NCBI RefSeq assembly: GCF_009363615.1
Contig: NZ_CP045384.1
Span: 1,486,501-1,550,500 of the forward strand
Direction: 5' to 3'
Length of the DNA stretch: 64,000 bases
Source of the DNA: Ruegeria sp. THAF33
GTDB lineage: Bacteria > Pseudomonadota > Alphaproteobacteria > Rhodobacterales > Rhodobacteraceae
Part shown: piece by piece, positions 8,547 to 17,612 of the stretch
Layout of the letters: the number at the start of each line of letters is the position of its first letter
How positions within the stretch are numbered: position 1 is the stretch's first letter
Notes under the pieces: model-generated
What the model was told of the DNA's origin: nothing
Databases searched by the model: none
Seen by the model: the letters and a program-made list of their open reading frames with translations, nothing else
Program-made: the position numbers and the translations under genes

Positions 8547-9356
8547 TTAGCCGATGCGGCCTGTAATGTAGCTTTCCGTGCGCGGATCTATCGGATTGGT
8601 AAAGATCTGGCCGGTTTCACCGAATTCAACCAGATTGCCCAAGTGGAAGAAGGCCGTTTTCTGACTGACCCGCGCCGCCTGCTGCATCGAGTGGGTGACG
8701 ATCACAACCGAAAACCGCGACCTCAGTTCATCGATCAACTCTTCGACCTGTGCGGTCGCGATCGGATCAAGGGCCGAGCACGGCTCGTCCATCAACAGAA
8801 CTTCGGGTTCGGTGGCGACGGCCCGGGCGATGCACAAACGCTGCTGCTGGCCGCCGGACAGGCCGGTGCCAGGTGCATCCAGTCGATCCTTGACCTCATC
8901 CCAGATCGCGCCGCGACGCAGGGATTTTTCCACGATTTCATCCAGTTCCGCCTTGTTGCGGGCCATGCCGTGAATGCGCGGGCCATAGGCCACGTTGTCA
9001 TAGATCGACTTCGGGAACGGGTTGGGTTTTTGGAACACCATTCCGACCTTGGCGCGCAACTGGACCGGATCGACACGCTTGTCATAGATGTCTTCACCAT
9101 CCAGCAGGATGTCGCCTTCGACGCGGCAGATATCGATGGTGTCATTCATTCGGTTCAGGCAGCGCAGGAAGGTGGACTTGCCACAACCAGATGGCCCGAT
9201 GAAGGCCGTGACAGTCTTGTCTTCGATCTCAACGCTCACGTCCTTGATGGCATGGGTTTCACCGTAGAAAACCTGTACGTTCTTGGCGTTGATCTTGATG
9301 TCTTTGGAGTCCACGGTTCTCTCCACTCGTGTCATGTCGTTCATTCCAGCCCCCAT
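8547..9356 (-). CDS. pstB: Phosphate ABC transporter ATP-binding protein PstB
   Basis: The ATPase of the high-affinity phosphate importer, about 262-269 residues. Walker A is GPSGCGKST, the Q-loop is in VFQKPNPFP, the ABC signature is LSGGQQQR, Walker B is [13 protein letters not shown] and the H-loop is [12 protein letters not shown]; the PCSALDP form is characteristic of PstB. The first ATG follows the pstA stop directly (TAA-ATG). ATGs at 9344 and 9335 are also possible, and the last is better spaced from GGGGGCTGGA. It is translated from the pstSCAB-phoU-phoB message. Confidence 0.96.
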   Translation of the reverse strand: MGAGMNDMTRVERTVDSKDIKINAKNVQVFYGETHAIKDVSVEIEDKTVTAFIGPSGCGKSTFLRCLNRMNDTIDICRVEGDILLDGEDIYDKRVDPVQLRAKVGMVFQKPNPFPKSIYDNVAYGPRIHGMARNKAELDEIVEKSLRRGAIWDEVKDRLDAPGTGLSGGQQQRLCIARAVATEPEVLLMDEPCSALDPIATAQVEELIDELRSRFSVVIVTHSMQQAARVSQKTAFFHLGNLVEFGETGQIFTNPIDPRTESYITGRIG

Positions 9357-10688
9357 TTACCAGCGACGTTCAAAGCGGCGGCGCAAGATGATTGCGATGA
9401 TATTCATGGTCAGCAGGAACATCAAAAGTATGATGATCCCACCCCACGCCTTCTCGTAAAAGCCGACGTCAGCGCGTGCGGCCCATGTATAGATCTGGGC
9501 GGGCATGGCCGAATTCGGCTCGGTAAAGCCTGCAAGAAAGCCGTCGGGATATCCGCGTGCGACAAACCCCACCATGCCGATCAGCAAAAGAGGTGCGGTT
9601 TCACCCAAGGCTTGCGCCAGACCGATGATGGTACCTGTCAGAATGCCCGGCGCAGCCAGCGGCAGCACGTGGTGAAACACCGCCTGCATTTTCGACGCCC
9701 CTACCCCAAGCGCCGCGTCGCGTATCGACGGAGGCACGGCCTTCAAGGACGCGCGGGTCGAGATGATGATCGTCGGAAGCGTCATCAGGGTCAGAACCAG
9801 ACCGCCGACCAGCGGTGCCGATTGCGGCAGATGCATGAACTGAATGAAAACGGCCAGGCCCAGAATACCGAAGACGATGGACGGAACCGCGGCCAGGTTC
9901 GAAATGTTCACTTCGATCAGGTCAGTCAGCTTGTTCTGCGGCGCAAATTCTTCGAGATAGATCGAAGCTGCAACGCCAATCGGCAGAGACAGACACAAAA
10001 CGACCAGCATCATGAAGAATGATCCCACAACCGAGACACCGATGCCTGCGCCGCCGGGGTTGTCCACGCCTGCGTCCGCGCCGGTGATGAAGGGCCAATT
10101 GAATGCCTGCTTGATGATGCCAGCCTGTTCCAGCGCATCGACCAGATCCAGATCGCTTTTTTGCAGAAACCGGCTGTCCTGTATCGTGTCGCGGGAAACG
10201 CGGCCTTTGAAGTATCCGTCCACCCGGCTGGATGCTGCCAGATCGAATTGGACCGGCTCACCCAGCTTGTCGGGGTTTTCGGTGTAAAAGGTCCGGATCG
10301 TCCCGCCGACTTTACCCAAAAGACGCTCGATCGCGGCCTCATCAAAATCAACGCTGATCCCGCGTTCAGCAAGTTCACTGTTCAACTGAGCGACGAACAG
10401 GTTGGAATAGACTTTTGTCTTGAACAGGGCTCCTTCGGCCTCGTCCCGCTGCGGTTCGGTCAGTGTGAATTCAATGCTGACGACCGTGCGTTGGAAGGCC
10501 GGAATCCCCTGCGACAGGATCGAAGCGAACAGAACAACCAAAAAGAACAGACCGGTTGCGATTGCGGCGATGCCATAAGCACGGAACCGTTTCTCGGCTT
10601 TGGCACGTTTCTTCGTGCGTTCATCCGAAGCCGTGAGCGAGATCGTATGGCGACCGGATTGGGGGCTTTGCATACTGGTGTCGGTCAT
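9357..10688 (-). CDS. pstA: Phosphate ABC transporter permease PstA
   Basis: An inner-membrane permease of 443 residues, much longer than the roughly 300 of E. coli PstA. A cytoplasmic basic N-terminus (KKRAKAEKRFRAYG) precedes the first membrane helix, then a periplasmic insertion of about 150 residues (roughly 60-210, including TIRTFYTENPDKLG) that the E. coli protein lacks. The permease core has the EAA loop DAALGVGASKMQAVFHHVLPLAAPGI for docking PstB. The start ATG overlaps the pstC stop (ATGA); an upstream in-frame start is less likely. Long PstA forms of this kind are common in alphaproteobacteria as far as I recall. Confidence 0.94.
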   Translation of the reverse strand: MTDTSMQSPQSGRHTISLTASDERTKKRAKAEKRFRAYGIAAIATGLFFLVVLFASILSQGIPAFQRTVVSIEFTLTEPQRDEAEGALFKTKVYSNLFVAQLNSELAERGISVDFDEAAIERLLGKVGGTIRTFYTENPDKLGEPVQFDLAASSRVDGYFKGRVSRDTIQDSRFLQKSDLDLVDALEQAGIIKQAFNWPFITGADAGVDNPGGAGIGVSVVGSFFMMLVVLCLSLPIGVAASIYLEEFAPQNKLTDLIEVNISNLAAVPSIVFGILGLAVFIQFMHLPQSAPLVGGLVLTLMTLPTIIISTRASLKAVPPSIRDAALGVGASKMQAVFHHVLPLAAPGILTGTIIGLAQALGETAPLLLIGMVGFVARGYPDGFLAGFTEPNSAMPAQIYTWAARADVGFYEKAWGGIIILLMFLLTMNIIAIILRRRFERRW

Positions 10689-12157
10689 TCGTACTGCTCC
10701 CGGTACTTGCGCACGATATAAAGGGCACACACGTTGAGCCCCAAGGTGAGAATGAAAAGGGTCATGCCAAGTGCGAAGGCGACCAGCGCCTCGGGTGAGG
10801 CAAAGTCGGCGTCCCCCGTCAACTGGCTGACGATCTTGGCTGTCACGGTTGTCATGGCTTCGAACGGGTTCAGGCTGAGGCGGGCTGCGGCCCCTGCCCC
10901 GAGAACCACGATCATGGTCTCGCCGATGGCGCGCGATGCCGCCAGAAGGATCGCGCCGACGATACCGGGCAACGCGGCGGGCAGAACGACCTGACGGATG
11001 GTTTCGGATTGCGTGGCGCCAAGGCCATAAGAACCGTCGCGCATGGCCTGCGGCACCGCGTTGATAATGTCGTCAGACAGTGATGAGACAAACGGGATCA
11101 ACATGATCCCCATCACCAGACCCGCAGTCATGACGGCAGTGCCGGCTTTCATCCAGCCCAGGCCACTTTCACCAAATACGTCCAACAGCAGCGGGCCAAC
11201 GGTCAACAAGGCGAAGAGACCGTAAACGATGGTCGGAATCCCGGCCAGCACCTCAAGCAGCGGCTTGGCGACAGAGCGCAAGCGGGACGAAGCGTATTCG
11301 CTGAGATAGATCGCGGCGAACAATCCGATCGGCACTGCAACCAGCAGCGCCACGACAGAGATGTAGAGCGTCCCCCACAGCAGCGGCAAGATACCGAGTT
11401 CGGACAACCCGCCGCGGCCCGAAAAGCTGGGTGCCCAGGTCATGCCGAGAAAGAAATCTGACGCCGGGTACAGTTTGAAGAATTCCCAGGTGTTGAACAC
11501 AAGAGACAGGACAATGCCCACCGTTGTGAGGATTGCAACCGACGCGGCCGCCAGAAGCAGGACATGAACCCCCTGTTCCACAACGTTGCGCGCACGGTAT
11601 TCGGCGTTGGTTTGCAACCAGCCCGCTACGGCACCGATCAAGGCAACCGCGACAACGGCAACGGACATGATTGCGTACCCGGTCGAGCTCATGGCGCGGT
11701 AGCTCTGCGCAGCGCGCAGTACCGGTTGGGTGATGTCCGAAGTCACAACCTGCCCCGCGTCCTTCAAAAGCTGGGTGATCTCGGCGACATTTGCATCGGC
11801 ATCACTGGCGGCGTTCTGGGTCAGAGTGCCTTGCGCAACCGCGTTGTCCAGCCCGGCGGCGGTGCGGCGTACTTCGGCCATCACCAGGCTGCGGGAGGAA
11901 CCTTCCTTTATCACAGAGTCCGGTATCATGTCCGACACCTGCGCATTGAGGAAGAAAGGCTGCGCCAACAGCCACACGATCAAGAGACCGAAGGCCGGCA
12001 CAAGTGTCTTCAGTGCAACGTTTGCACCGTAAAAAGATGGCAGGGAATGCAGGTTCCGACTGTCACCCCCTGCGTTTTGCAGTGCGCGCGTACGTCCCAA
12101 CAGATAGCCGACAGCCGCGATCGCCGAAACGATCAGAAAGAGCCAAAGTATCGGCAT
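10685..12157 (-). CDS. pstC: Phosphate ABC transporter permease PstC
   Basis: An inner-membrane permease of 490 residues, again extended compared with E. coli PstC (about 320). The N-terminal half has two or three extra membrane helices (for example residues 2-20, 50-72, 160-185) flanking a soluble helical stretch (about 75-155) before the standard permease domain. The EAA loop is DGSYGLGATQSETIRQVVLPAALPGI-like and IGETM follows it. It pairs with PstA to form the phosphate channel. It is separated from pstS by 92 bases holding a hairpin. Confidence 0.94.
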   Translation of the reverse strand: MPILWLFLIVSAIAAVGYLLGRTRALQNAGGDSRNLHSLPSFYGANVALKTLVPAFGLLIVWLLAQPFFLNAQVSDMIPDSVIKEGSSRSLVMAEVRRTAAGLDNAVAQGTLTQNAASDADANVAEITQLLKDAGQVVTSDITQPVLRAAQSYRAMSSTGYAIMSVAVVAVALIGAVAGWLQTNAEYRARNVVEQGVHVLLLAAASVAILTTVGIVLSLVFNTWEFFKLYPASDFFLGMTWAPSFSGRGGLSELGILPLLWGTLYISVVALLVAVPIGLFAAIYLSEYASSRLRSVAKPLLEVLAGIPTIVYGLFALLTVGPLLLDVFGESGLGWMKAGTAVMTAGLVMGIMLIPFVSSLSDDIINAVPQAMRDGSYGLGATQSETIRQVVLPAALPGIVGAILLAASRAIGETMIVVLGAGAAARLSLNPFEAMTTVTAKIVSQLTGDADFASPEALVAFALGMTLFILTLGLNVCALYIVRKYREQYE

Positions 12158-12202
12158 GACACCCCCATTGCCTTCGATTGCGAGTAGTAAAAAGACAGTG
12201 AA

Positions 12203-12224
12203 GGGGCGACTGATCCGTCGCCCC
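12203..12224 (-). promoter_or_regulatory. Intercistronic hairpin between pstS and pstC
   Basis: A perfect 8-base-pair stem (GGGGCGAC, six-base loop, GTCGCCCC) lies just after the pstS stop. T residues come only about ten bases later, so it is more likely a partial terminator or an RNA-end protector that raises PstS relative to the permease than a full stop. Similar hairpins follow genes for binding proteins in many ABC operons. Confidence 0.6.
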
Positions 12225-12249
12225 CATTTGCGTTAAACTGACGTCAGGC

Positions 12250-13290
12250 TCAGCTGCCCGAACCCATGGTGACTTCGTTGGCGATTGCGTCCTGAGTTTT
12301 TGCCAGCTCAGGATCGGCGACCAGGCCATAGTTGGCAAGCGGGCCCGACGGACCGGCGATTTCGTCATGGGTGAAGAACTGCGCGTATTCCTTCAGGCCC
12401 GGGATCACGCCGATATGAGCTTTCTTCACGTAGAAGAACAGCGGGCGAGAAACCGGATATTCGCCGGTCGAGATGGTTTCGGTCGACGGTGCGACGCCCG
12501 ACATGGTGGCAACCTTCAACTTGTCGGTGTTGTTCTCGTAGAACGCCAGACCAAACACGCCGATACCGTTGGGGTTGGTGTCGATACGCGCCAGGGTTTC
12601 GGTGTAGTCACCGTCGATATCAACCGATTTGCCATCGGTGCGAACCGCCAGACAGGCATCTTCAGCGTCGTCTTCGCTCATGCCGCCCGCGATCATGGCT
12701 TCCATGGCGCCGGTTTCTTCACAACCGATCAGCAGAACTTTTTCTTCGAACACTTCGCGGGTGCCGTGCTTGGTGCCTGGGATGAAGCTTGCGATTTCAA
12801 CATCGGGCAGTTCTGGGTTGAACTCGGCCCAGGTGTTGTACGGGTTGTCAACGATCTCACCGTCTTTCAGAACTTTTGCACCCAGAGCATTGAAAATGTC
12901 GGACGGTTCGAACGCGGTGAAGGCAGGCCCGGTCTGCTGGCTAGCGAATACGATGCCGTCATAACCGATGCGGACTTCCATGATGTCGGTCACACCGTTT
13001 TCGGCGCAGGCTTTGATCTCTTTTTCACGGATCGCGCGCGACGCGTTTGCAACGTCGATGGTGTTTTCGCCAACGCCTTCGCAGAAACGCTTCAGACCAG
13101 CCGACGAACCGCCGGATTCAACAACCGGAGTTGGAAAGTCTGTGTTTTCACCGAACAGTTCGGCTACGATCGAGGCATAAGGCAGAACGGTCGACGAACC
13201 GGCGATCTGAACGTTGTCACGCGCCGCAGCAGTGGTCGCCGAGACGGCAGCGATAGCCAGCGCAGATGCCGACAGTTTTACAAAGGACAT
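12250..13290 (-). CDS. pstS: Phosphate ABC transporter substrate-binding protein PstS
   Basis: The periplasmic phosphate receptor, 346 residues. A signal peptide (about residues 1-22, hydrophobic LSASALAIAAVSA ending at AAA-RD) is followed by the PstS-family pattern: IAGSSTVLPYA near the N-terminus, ESGGSSAGLKRFCEG for phosphate contact, DVANASRAI and EEFNPELP-like hinge elements. ATG follows AGGGAG at good spacing. It is the first gene after a double Pho box and thus the lead gene of the phosphate-starvation transcript. A mannose/other binding role is unlikely given the context. Confidence 0.95.
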   Translation of the reverse strand: MSFVKLSASALAIAAVSATTAAARDNVQIAGSSTVLPYASIVAELFGENTDFPTPVVESGGSSAGLKRFCEGVGENTIDVANASRAIREKEIKACAENGVTDIMEVRIGYDGIVFASQQTGPAFTAFEPSDIFNALGAKVLKDGEIVDNPYNTWAEFNPELPDVEIASFIPGTKHGTREVFEEKVLLIGCEETGAMEAMIAGGMSEDDAEDACLAVRTDGKSVDIDGDYTETLARIDTNPNGIGVFGLAFYENNTDKLKVATMSGVAPSTETISTGEYPVSRPLFFYVKKAHIGVIPGLKEYAQFFTHDEIAGPSGPLANYGLVADPELAKTQDAIANEVTMGSGS

Positions 13291-13360
13291 TTCAGTCTCC
13301 CTGAAAAGGTGTACTTGATCACCACCATGATGATCCTGCGGGGACCCCTATGGCGCGTGC

Positions 13361-13400
13361 GTAAGCCTTTTGTGACACATGCGTAACGGTTTTATGACAG
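13361..13400 (-). promoter_or_regulatory. Tandem Pho boxes (PhoB binding sites) upstream of pstS
   Basis: Read on the minus strand, four heptamers recur with an 11-base period: CTGTCAT, CCGTTAC, GTGTCAC and GGCTTAC, separated by AAAA, GCAT and AAAA. This is the established PhoB layout of 7-base direct repeats spaced by four A/T-rich bases, given twice. It ends about 70 bases before the pstS start codon, where PhoB would replace a -35 element. Confidence 0.88.
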
Positions 13401-13484
13401 CAGGGCATTTTTCTGCGTTTGACTCCTGGAACAGCCAATGCCCCAAAGGGTCAGGATAAAAGCAGACTTGCATTCCAGGCTGTT

Positions 13485-14525
13485 TCAACTGGGCAAAATG
13501 ACCGTAAAAACAGAACCTTTTCCCAATTCGCTTTCGACACGAAGTCTTCCACGATGGCGATTGACGATATGCTTCACGATCGCAAGGCCAAGCCCGGTTC
13601 CGCCCAGTTGCCGCGACCTGTGGCTGTCGGCGCGATAGAATCGCTCTGTCAGGCGCGGCAGGTGAACGGCATCTATGCCGGGGCCTTTGTCTATGAACTG
13701 GATTCGGACTGCCGGGCCGCGCATCGCCGGATCCCTGTCCGCTGGCAGGACACGTACCGTGACACTGCCGCCACTGGCGCCATACTTGATCCCGTTCTCG
13801 ATCAGATTGGTGAAAACCTGCCGCAACTGGTCGCCGTCACCGGTGACTGAAAGCGGGCCGTTTTTCACGTCCAGCGACAGAACCACGCCAGCATCCTCCG
13901 CAAGGGGCCGCAGCGAGTTTATCGTGGATTGAAGTAGACCGGTAAGTTCCAGCTGTTGCTTGGGTCGAACACGTTCTTCGCTTTCGACCCGGTTCAACGA
14001 CAACAGATCCCCGACCAGACGGTTCATCCGGTTGGCCTCATCGGCCATGATCTTGAGGAACCGGTCACGCGCGGCGGGATCGTCCCGTGCCGGACCGCGC
14101 AGGGTTTCGATAAACCCCATCAAGGCGGTCAACGGCGTGCGCAATTCATGGCTGACATTGGCCACGAAATCCCGTCGCATCTGGCTGGCGTGCTCCAGAT
14201 GGGTGGTATCCTGAAACGTGACCATGACGGCCCCTTCGGAAGCGACCCCGTTCATGTATCTGCATTCAACTGTGTATGTTGTGTCCTGCGCACCGTCATT
14301 GGACAGATGACGTGCTTTCTTTGCGCTTCTGCTTGTCAGGCTTTGCTCAATCGCGTCCAGAACCTGCGGCTGTCGCAATATGGTCGCAAAATGACGTCCA
14401 ACGATATTCTGGCCCAGAAGAGACGTTGCATCCGTGTTCGCGGCAATGATCCGTTCGGTCTGATCCACCATCAGCGCCGGCAGCGGGATCGCAAGAACAA
14501 TGTCCTCAAGAACGTCTTCGGTCAT
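13485..14525 (-). CDS. phoR: Phosphate regulon sensor histidine kinase PhoR (apparently soluble)
   Basis: A 346-residue histidine kinase expected to phosphorylate PhoB. A PAS-like domain (about 8-110, starting IVLAIPLPALMVD) precedes the dimerisation/phosphoacceptor helix with His in FVANVSHELRTPL (about 125) and an HATPase domain with the N box NLIENGIKYGA, G1 box DKGPGID, F box TERFYRA and G2 box GGTGLGLAIVKH. No membrane segment is present, unlike E. coli PhoR, and only 27 bases separate its start from the upstream gene, so no hidden N-terminus fits. It precedes the Pho boxes and pstS. Identity rests on context; the kinase class is certain. Confidence 0.88.
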   Translation of the reverse strand: MTEDVLEDIVLAIPLPALMVDQTERIIAANTDATSLLGQNIVGRHFATILRQPQVLDAIEQSLTSRSAKKARHLSNDGAQDTTYTVECRYMNGVASEGAVMVTFQDTTHLEHASQMRRDFVANVSHELRTPLTALMGFIETLRGPARDDPAARDRFLKIMADEANRMNRLVGDLLSLNRVESEERVRPKQQLELTGLLQSTINSLRPLAEDAGVVLSLDVKNGPLSVTGDGDQLRQVFTNLIENGIKYGASGGSVTVRVLPADRDPAMRGPAVRIQFIDKGPGIDAVHLPRLTERFYRADSHRSRQLGGTGLGLAIVKHIVNRHRGRLRVESELGKGSVFTVILPS

Positions 14526-14552
14526 GCGTCAAAACCCACTCATTCCGTGGCG

Positions 14553-15077
14553 TCAAAGCGCAGGTTTCAGGGTTTCGCGGAAATTGCGCATGTTTTCCTG
14601 ATAGTGCAGCGCACTGAACGTGATCCTTTGGGCTGCGGCCTCATCCAGCTGGCGTACGACCTTGCCCGGCGATCCCATGACAAGCGAATTGTCGGGGATT
14701 TCCTTGCCCTCGGTGATCAAGGTCCCTGCTCCGATCAGACAGTTCCGGCCGATCTTTGCGCCGTTCAAAACGATTGCGCCCATTCCGACCAACGTGTTTT
14801 CGCCTATGGTGCAGCCATGCAGCATCACCTTGTGCCCAATGGTGCAATTTCGACCAATCGTCAGGGGAAACCCGGCGTCGATATGCATCACGCAGTTTTC
14901 CTGAACGTTGCTGCCCTCGCCGATCCGGATTTCTTCGTGATCCGCGCGAATCGTGCAGCCGAACCAGACCGAGGCCCCCTGCTCCAGCACAACCTTGCCA
15001 ATCAGATTGGCATCGGGCGCGACCCAGGTGTCCTCGTGAATGTGCGGAGCGTGCTCGCCCAAAGCGTAAATGGTCAT
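14553..15077 (-). CDS. Gamma-class carbonic anhydrase family protein
   Basis: A 174-residue left-handed parallel beta-helix protein of the YrdA/PaaY/gamma-CA family. Hexapeptide repeats such as IGEGSN, IGRNCT and IGENTL run through about 25-140. The three candidate zinc ligands are visible at His65 (VMHID), His82 and His87 (GHKVMLHGC). Members hydrate carbon dioxide or have unknown thioesterase-like roles; activity cannot be assumed. Its ATG overlaps the gmk stop in ATGA, so it is translated together with gmk, and phoR begins 27 bases later. Confidence 0.9.
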   Translation of the reverse strand: MTIYALGEHAPHIHEDTWVAPDANLIGKVVLEQGASVWFGCTIRADHEEIRIGEGSNVQENCVMHIDAGFPLTIGRNCTIGHKVMLHGCTIGENTLVGMGAIVLNGAKIGRNCLIGAGTLITEGKEIPDNSLVMGSPGKVVRQLDEAAAQRITFSALHYQENMRNFRETLKPAL

Positions 15078-15715
15078 GACAGTCCCTCGAATTCTCTCTG
15101 CAACTTGCGGACGTGCTGTTGCAACCTGGGTTGCTGAATGCGACGCATCCGTTCCGCGCTGACGATGGTTTTCAGCTTTTCTTCGGTTGCCTCGAGGTCA
15201 TCGTTGATCAGGACGTAGTCGTAATAGCCCCAGTGGCTGATTTCATCCCAGCTTTTGAGCATTCGACGGGCGATGACGTCATCACTGTCCTGCCCGCGTG
15301 TTTCCAGCCGGCGGCGCAGCTCGGGGATGGACGGCGGCAAAATGAAGATCGACAACGCGTGTTTCCCCAGATCCGAATTTCGGATCTGCACTTCACCCTG
15401 CCAGTCGACGTCGAACAATACGTCCTTACCGGCATTGATCGAATTTTTGACCGGCTCGGCAGGCGAACCATAGAAGTTTCCGAATACATGGGCGTGTTCC
15501 AGCATCTGCCCATCAGCGACCTGCTGTTTGAACTCGTCCTCGGACAGAAAGAAATACTCGCGCCCATGCTCTTCTCCGGGGCGCGGGGCACGGGTCGTCG
15601 CCGAGATCGAGAATTCCAGATCCGTATCCCAGGCCATCAGCCGTCTGGCCAGGGTCGATTTGCCCGCTCCGGACGGAGAAGACAGGATGATTAGTAGGCC
15701 TCGGCGGTCCGCCAT
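15074..15715 (-). CDS. gmk: Guanylate kinase
   Basis: Phosphorylates GMP to GDP with ATP in the cytoplasm. The protein is about 213 residues, the usual length. The P-loop is [10 protein letters not shown] at about 11-20, the GMP-binding segment has [21 protein letters not shown], and [10 protein letters not shown] and the lid with RRRLETRG are also present. I chose ATG 15715; ATG 15730, two bases after the yicC stop, would add five residues. The gene lies between yicC and the carbonic anhydrase gene; yicC-gmk linkage is common in proteobacteria. Confidence 0.96.
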   Translation of the reverse strand: MADRRGLLIILSSPSGAGKSTLARRLMAWDTDLEFSISATTRAPRPGEEHGREYFFLSEDEFKQQVADGQMLEHAHVFGNFYGSPAEPVKNSINAGKDVLFDVDWQGEVQIRNSDLGKHALSIFILPPSIPELRRRLETRGQDSDDVIARRMLKSWDEISHWGYYDYVLINDDLEATEEKLKTIVSAERMRRIQQPRLQQHVRKLQREFEGLS

Positions 15716-15732
15716 GTCAGTCGTTCCCATTC

Positions 15733-16623
15733 TTATTCCACATTCTGCACTTGCTCGCGCATCTGATCGATCACCGCTTTCAGTTCCAGCCCGACCGATG
15801 TCAGGTCCGAGCTTTGCGCCTTGGAACACAGCGTGTTGGCTTCGCGATTGAACTCTTGCATCAGGAAGTCCAGCTTGCGGCCCACGGCCCCGTCCTGTGC
15901 CAACAACTCACGAGCGGCCGCCACATGCGCGGTCAGGCGGTCGATTTCTTCGGTGATATCCGCCTTGACCGCGATCATCGCAAGCTCTTGCGCGACACGA
16001 TCGGGATCCGCGCCCTGCGTATTCTCCAGCACCCGCGCGAGATTCTCGCGCAGCCCCTCGGTCATCTTGTCCTTGCGTTGCTCGGCAATCTCTGCGGCCT
16101 GCGCCGTCAGCTCCGCGACCTGATCCAGTTGCGTGTTCAAGACAGCGGCCAAAGCTGCCCCTTCGGCTTTGCGCATATCTATGAACGCCGCCAGAAGATC
16201 TTTGAATTCGGACGTTAGATGAGCAACAAGCGGAGCCGGATCGTCGGCCTCGGTTCCTGCATCCATCATCCCCTTGAGCGCCAAAAGATCTGACGCACGC
16301 GACGGCGCCAGCGTGATGCCGCGCGCAGTCGCCAGCGCTTCCGTTCGCTCGAGAGCTGTCAGGGCCGCAGCCATCGCGGTTTCGTTCAAGGCCAGTTCCG
16401 GGGCAGAATCCTCGCGGTTCAAGCGCATCGACAGGGTCACGTTTCCCCGGCTCAGGGATTTGGACAGGGACGCCCGTAACGCGACTTCGAGGCCGGTCAA
16501 CCAGTCGGGCACGCGCAGACGCATGTCCAGCCCCTTGCCATTTACGCTGCGAAGTTCCCACGACCAACTGTGCGGGCCGAAAGTTCCCTTCCCCGAGGCA
16601 AACCCGGTCATGGATCTGATCAT
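15733..16623 (-). CDS. yicC: YicC family endoribonuclease-like protein
   Basis: A 296-residue member of the YicC/YloC family, thought to act in RNA turnover; E. coli YicC has been linked to decay of the RyhB small RNA. The N-terminal [11 protein letters not shown] is diagnostic, [15 protein letters not shown] follows, and the C-terminal DUF1732 portion carries [38 protein letters not shown] in broken form, and [15 protein letters not shown]. The start ATG 16623 follows AGGAAAGG; the frame extends upstream but without a better start. Active-site residues are not certain for the family. Confidence 0.93.
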   Translation of the reverse strand: MIRSMTGFASGKGTFGPHSWSWELRSVNGKGLDMRLRVPDWLTGLEVALRASLSKSLSRGNVTLSMRLNREDSAPELALNETAMAAALTALERTEALATARGITLAPSRASDLLALKGMMDAGTEADDPAPLVAHLTSEFKDLLAAFIDMRKAEGAALAAVLNTQLDQVAELTAQAAEIAEQRKDKMTEGLRENLARVLENTQGADPDRVAQELAMIAVKADITEEIDRLTAHVAAARELLAQDGAVGRKLDFLMQEFNREANTLCSKAQSSDLTSVGLELKAVIDQMREQVQNVE

Positions 16624-16868
16624 GATGGCCCTTTCCTGTTCCCCTGCTGTTTCGAGCATGTGCCGCACCTAATGCCATTGACTGGTGCAGAGCAAGAGTT
16701 TGCTGACGACGCAATTGTTTGGCGCAAGTTAACCATTCGTTAAAGAATTGCTCCAAAATTGAAATAACCCGAGTCAAAATGCCCATAGCAATGGTTTGCG
16801 GGCCGCAGATGCTTCCAATGTGTTGCATTTTATGAAAAAGGCGGACAATTGACGGTAGGGTGATGAAA

Positions 16869-17543
16869 ATGAAAACCTTTTTCGGGATAGGTTCCGGGTC
16901 AGAATTTGGAAAGATCGTCGCAATGGATCGCTTTGACAGTGGGCGCAGCCTATCGCCGATCCGCCAGGCCGAGGCGTATTGGACCGCATTGTTGAGCGGC
17001 GACAGCGTGCCCATGCGGTCTCAAATCGACCCGCGCGGTCTTGAGAATGTTCTTGAATATACGTTCATCCTGGAACGCATCGCACCCGGCCTGGCCCGAT
17101 TTCGTCTGGCAGGCAGCCATCTGAACGCGCTTGCAGGGATGGAAGTGCGAGGGATGCCGTTGACCGCGTTCTTTCAACCGGATGCCCGTGCGCAAACCAA
17201 GGATGTTCTGGAACAGGTATTTGCATCCCCCGCTGTTGCCGAATTGAGTCTGAACTCGGGCGGGGTGTTGGGACGTACCCGGATGCAGGCCCGGATGATC
17301 CTTTTGCCACTGAAAAGCGACCTTGGGGATGTCAGTCGTGTTTTGGGGGTCATGATCGCCGATGGCGCAATCGGCAAGACACCGCGCCGGTTTTCACTGG
17401 CCGATACGCGGATCAAACCGGTTTCTGAAATTAAGGTGCCCGCGCCCACTCTGCGCCGTCCTGTGGAAGGTTTTGCCGAGGAACAACGCGAATTCAAACG
17501 CTCTGCCGGCCATCTTCATCTGGTGGTGTCACGCGACGATTGA
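16869..17543 (+). CDS. PAS-domain protein (PAS_5 type)
   Basis: About 224 residues with one PAS_5-like sensory domain (about 25-165): RQAEAYWTALLSGDSVPMRSQIDPRGL at the N-terminal side (quoted in part), ILERIAPGLARFRLAGSHL and a following LPLTAFF-type segment. This domain arrangement is frequent in Rhodobacterales and Rhizobiales as a stand-alone protein with no output domain. ATG 16869 is well placed after TAGGG; 16863 and 16923 are alternatives. Ligand and partner are unknown. It is divergent from yicC and followed by a shared terminator. Confidence 0.8.
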   Translation: MKTFFGIGSGSEFGKIVAMDRFDSGRSLSPIRQAEAYWTALLSGDSVPMRSQIDPRGLENVLEYTFILERIAPGLARFRLAGSHLNALAGMEVRGMPLTAFFQPDARAQTKDVLEQVFASPAVAELSLNSGGVLGRTRMQARMILLPLKSDLGDVSRVLGVMIADGAIGKTPRRFSLADTRIKPVSEIKVPAPTLRRPVEGFAEEQREFKRSAGHLHLVVSRDD

Positions 17544-17570
17544 AACACGCAAGATAGCCGTGATCAGAAA

Positions 17571-17591
17571 CAGCGGGCCGATGGCCCGCTG
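17571..17591 (+). terminator. Hairpin between the PAS gene and convergent DAHP synthase gene
   Basis: A perfect 9-base-pair stem (CAGCGGGCC, GAT, GGCCCGCTG) lies midway between two convergent genes. The T-tract is weak in both directions (TTGT on plus, TTTC on minus), so it probably serves both genes imperfectly. Confidence 0.65.
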
Positions 17592-17612
17592 TTGTCTGTG
17601 TTACAGATGCGC

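Noticed and set aside
15733..17014. Long alternative frame across yicC and its upstream region
   Set aside because: It is out of frame with the yicC motifs and has an Arg/Gly-rich shadow composition.
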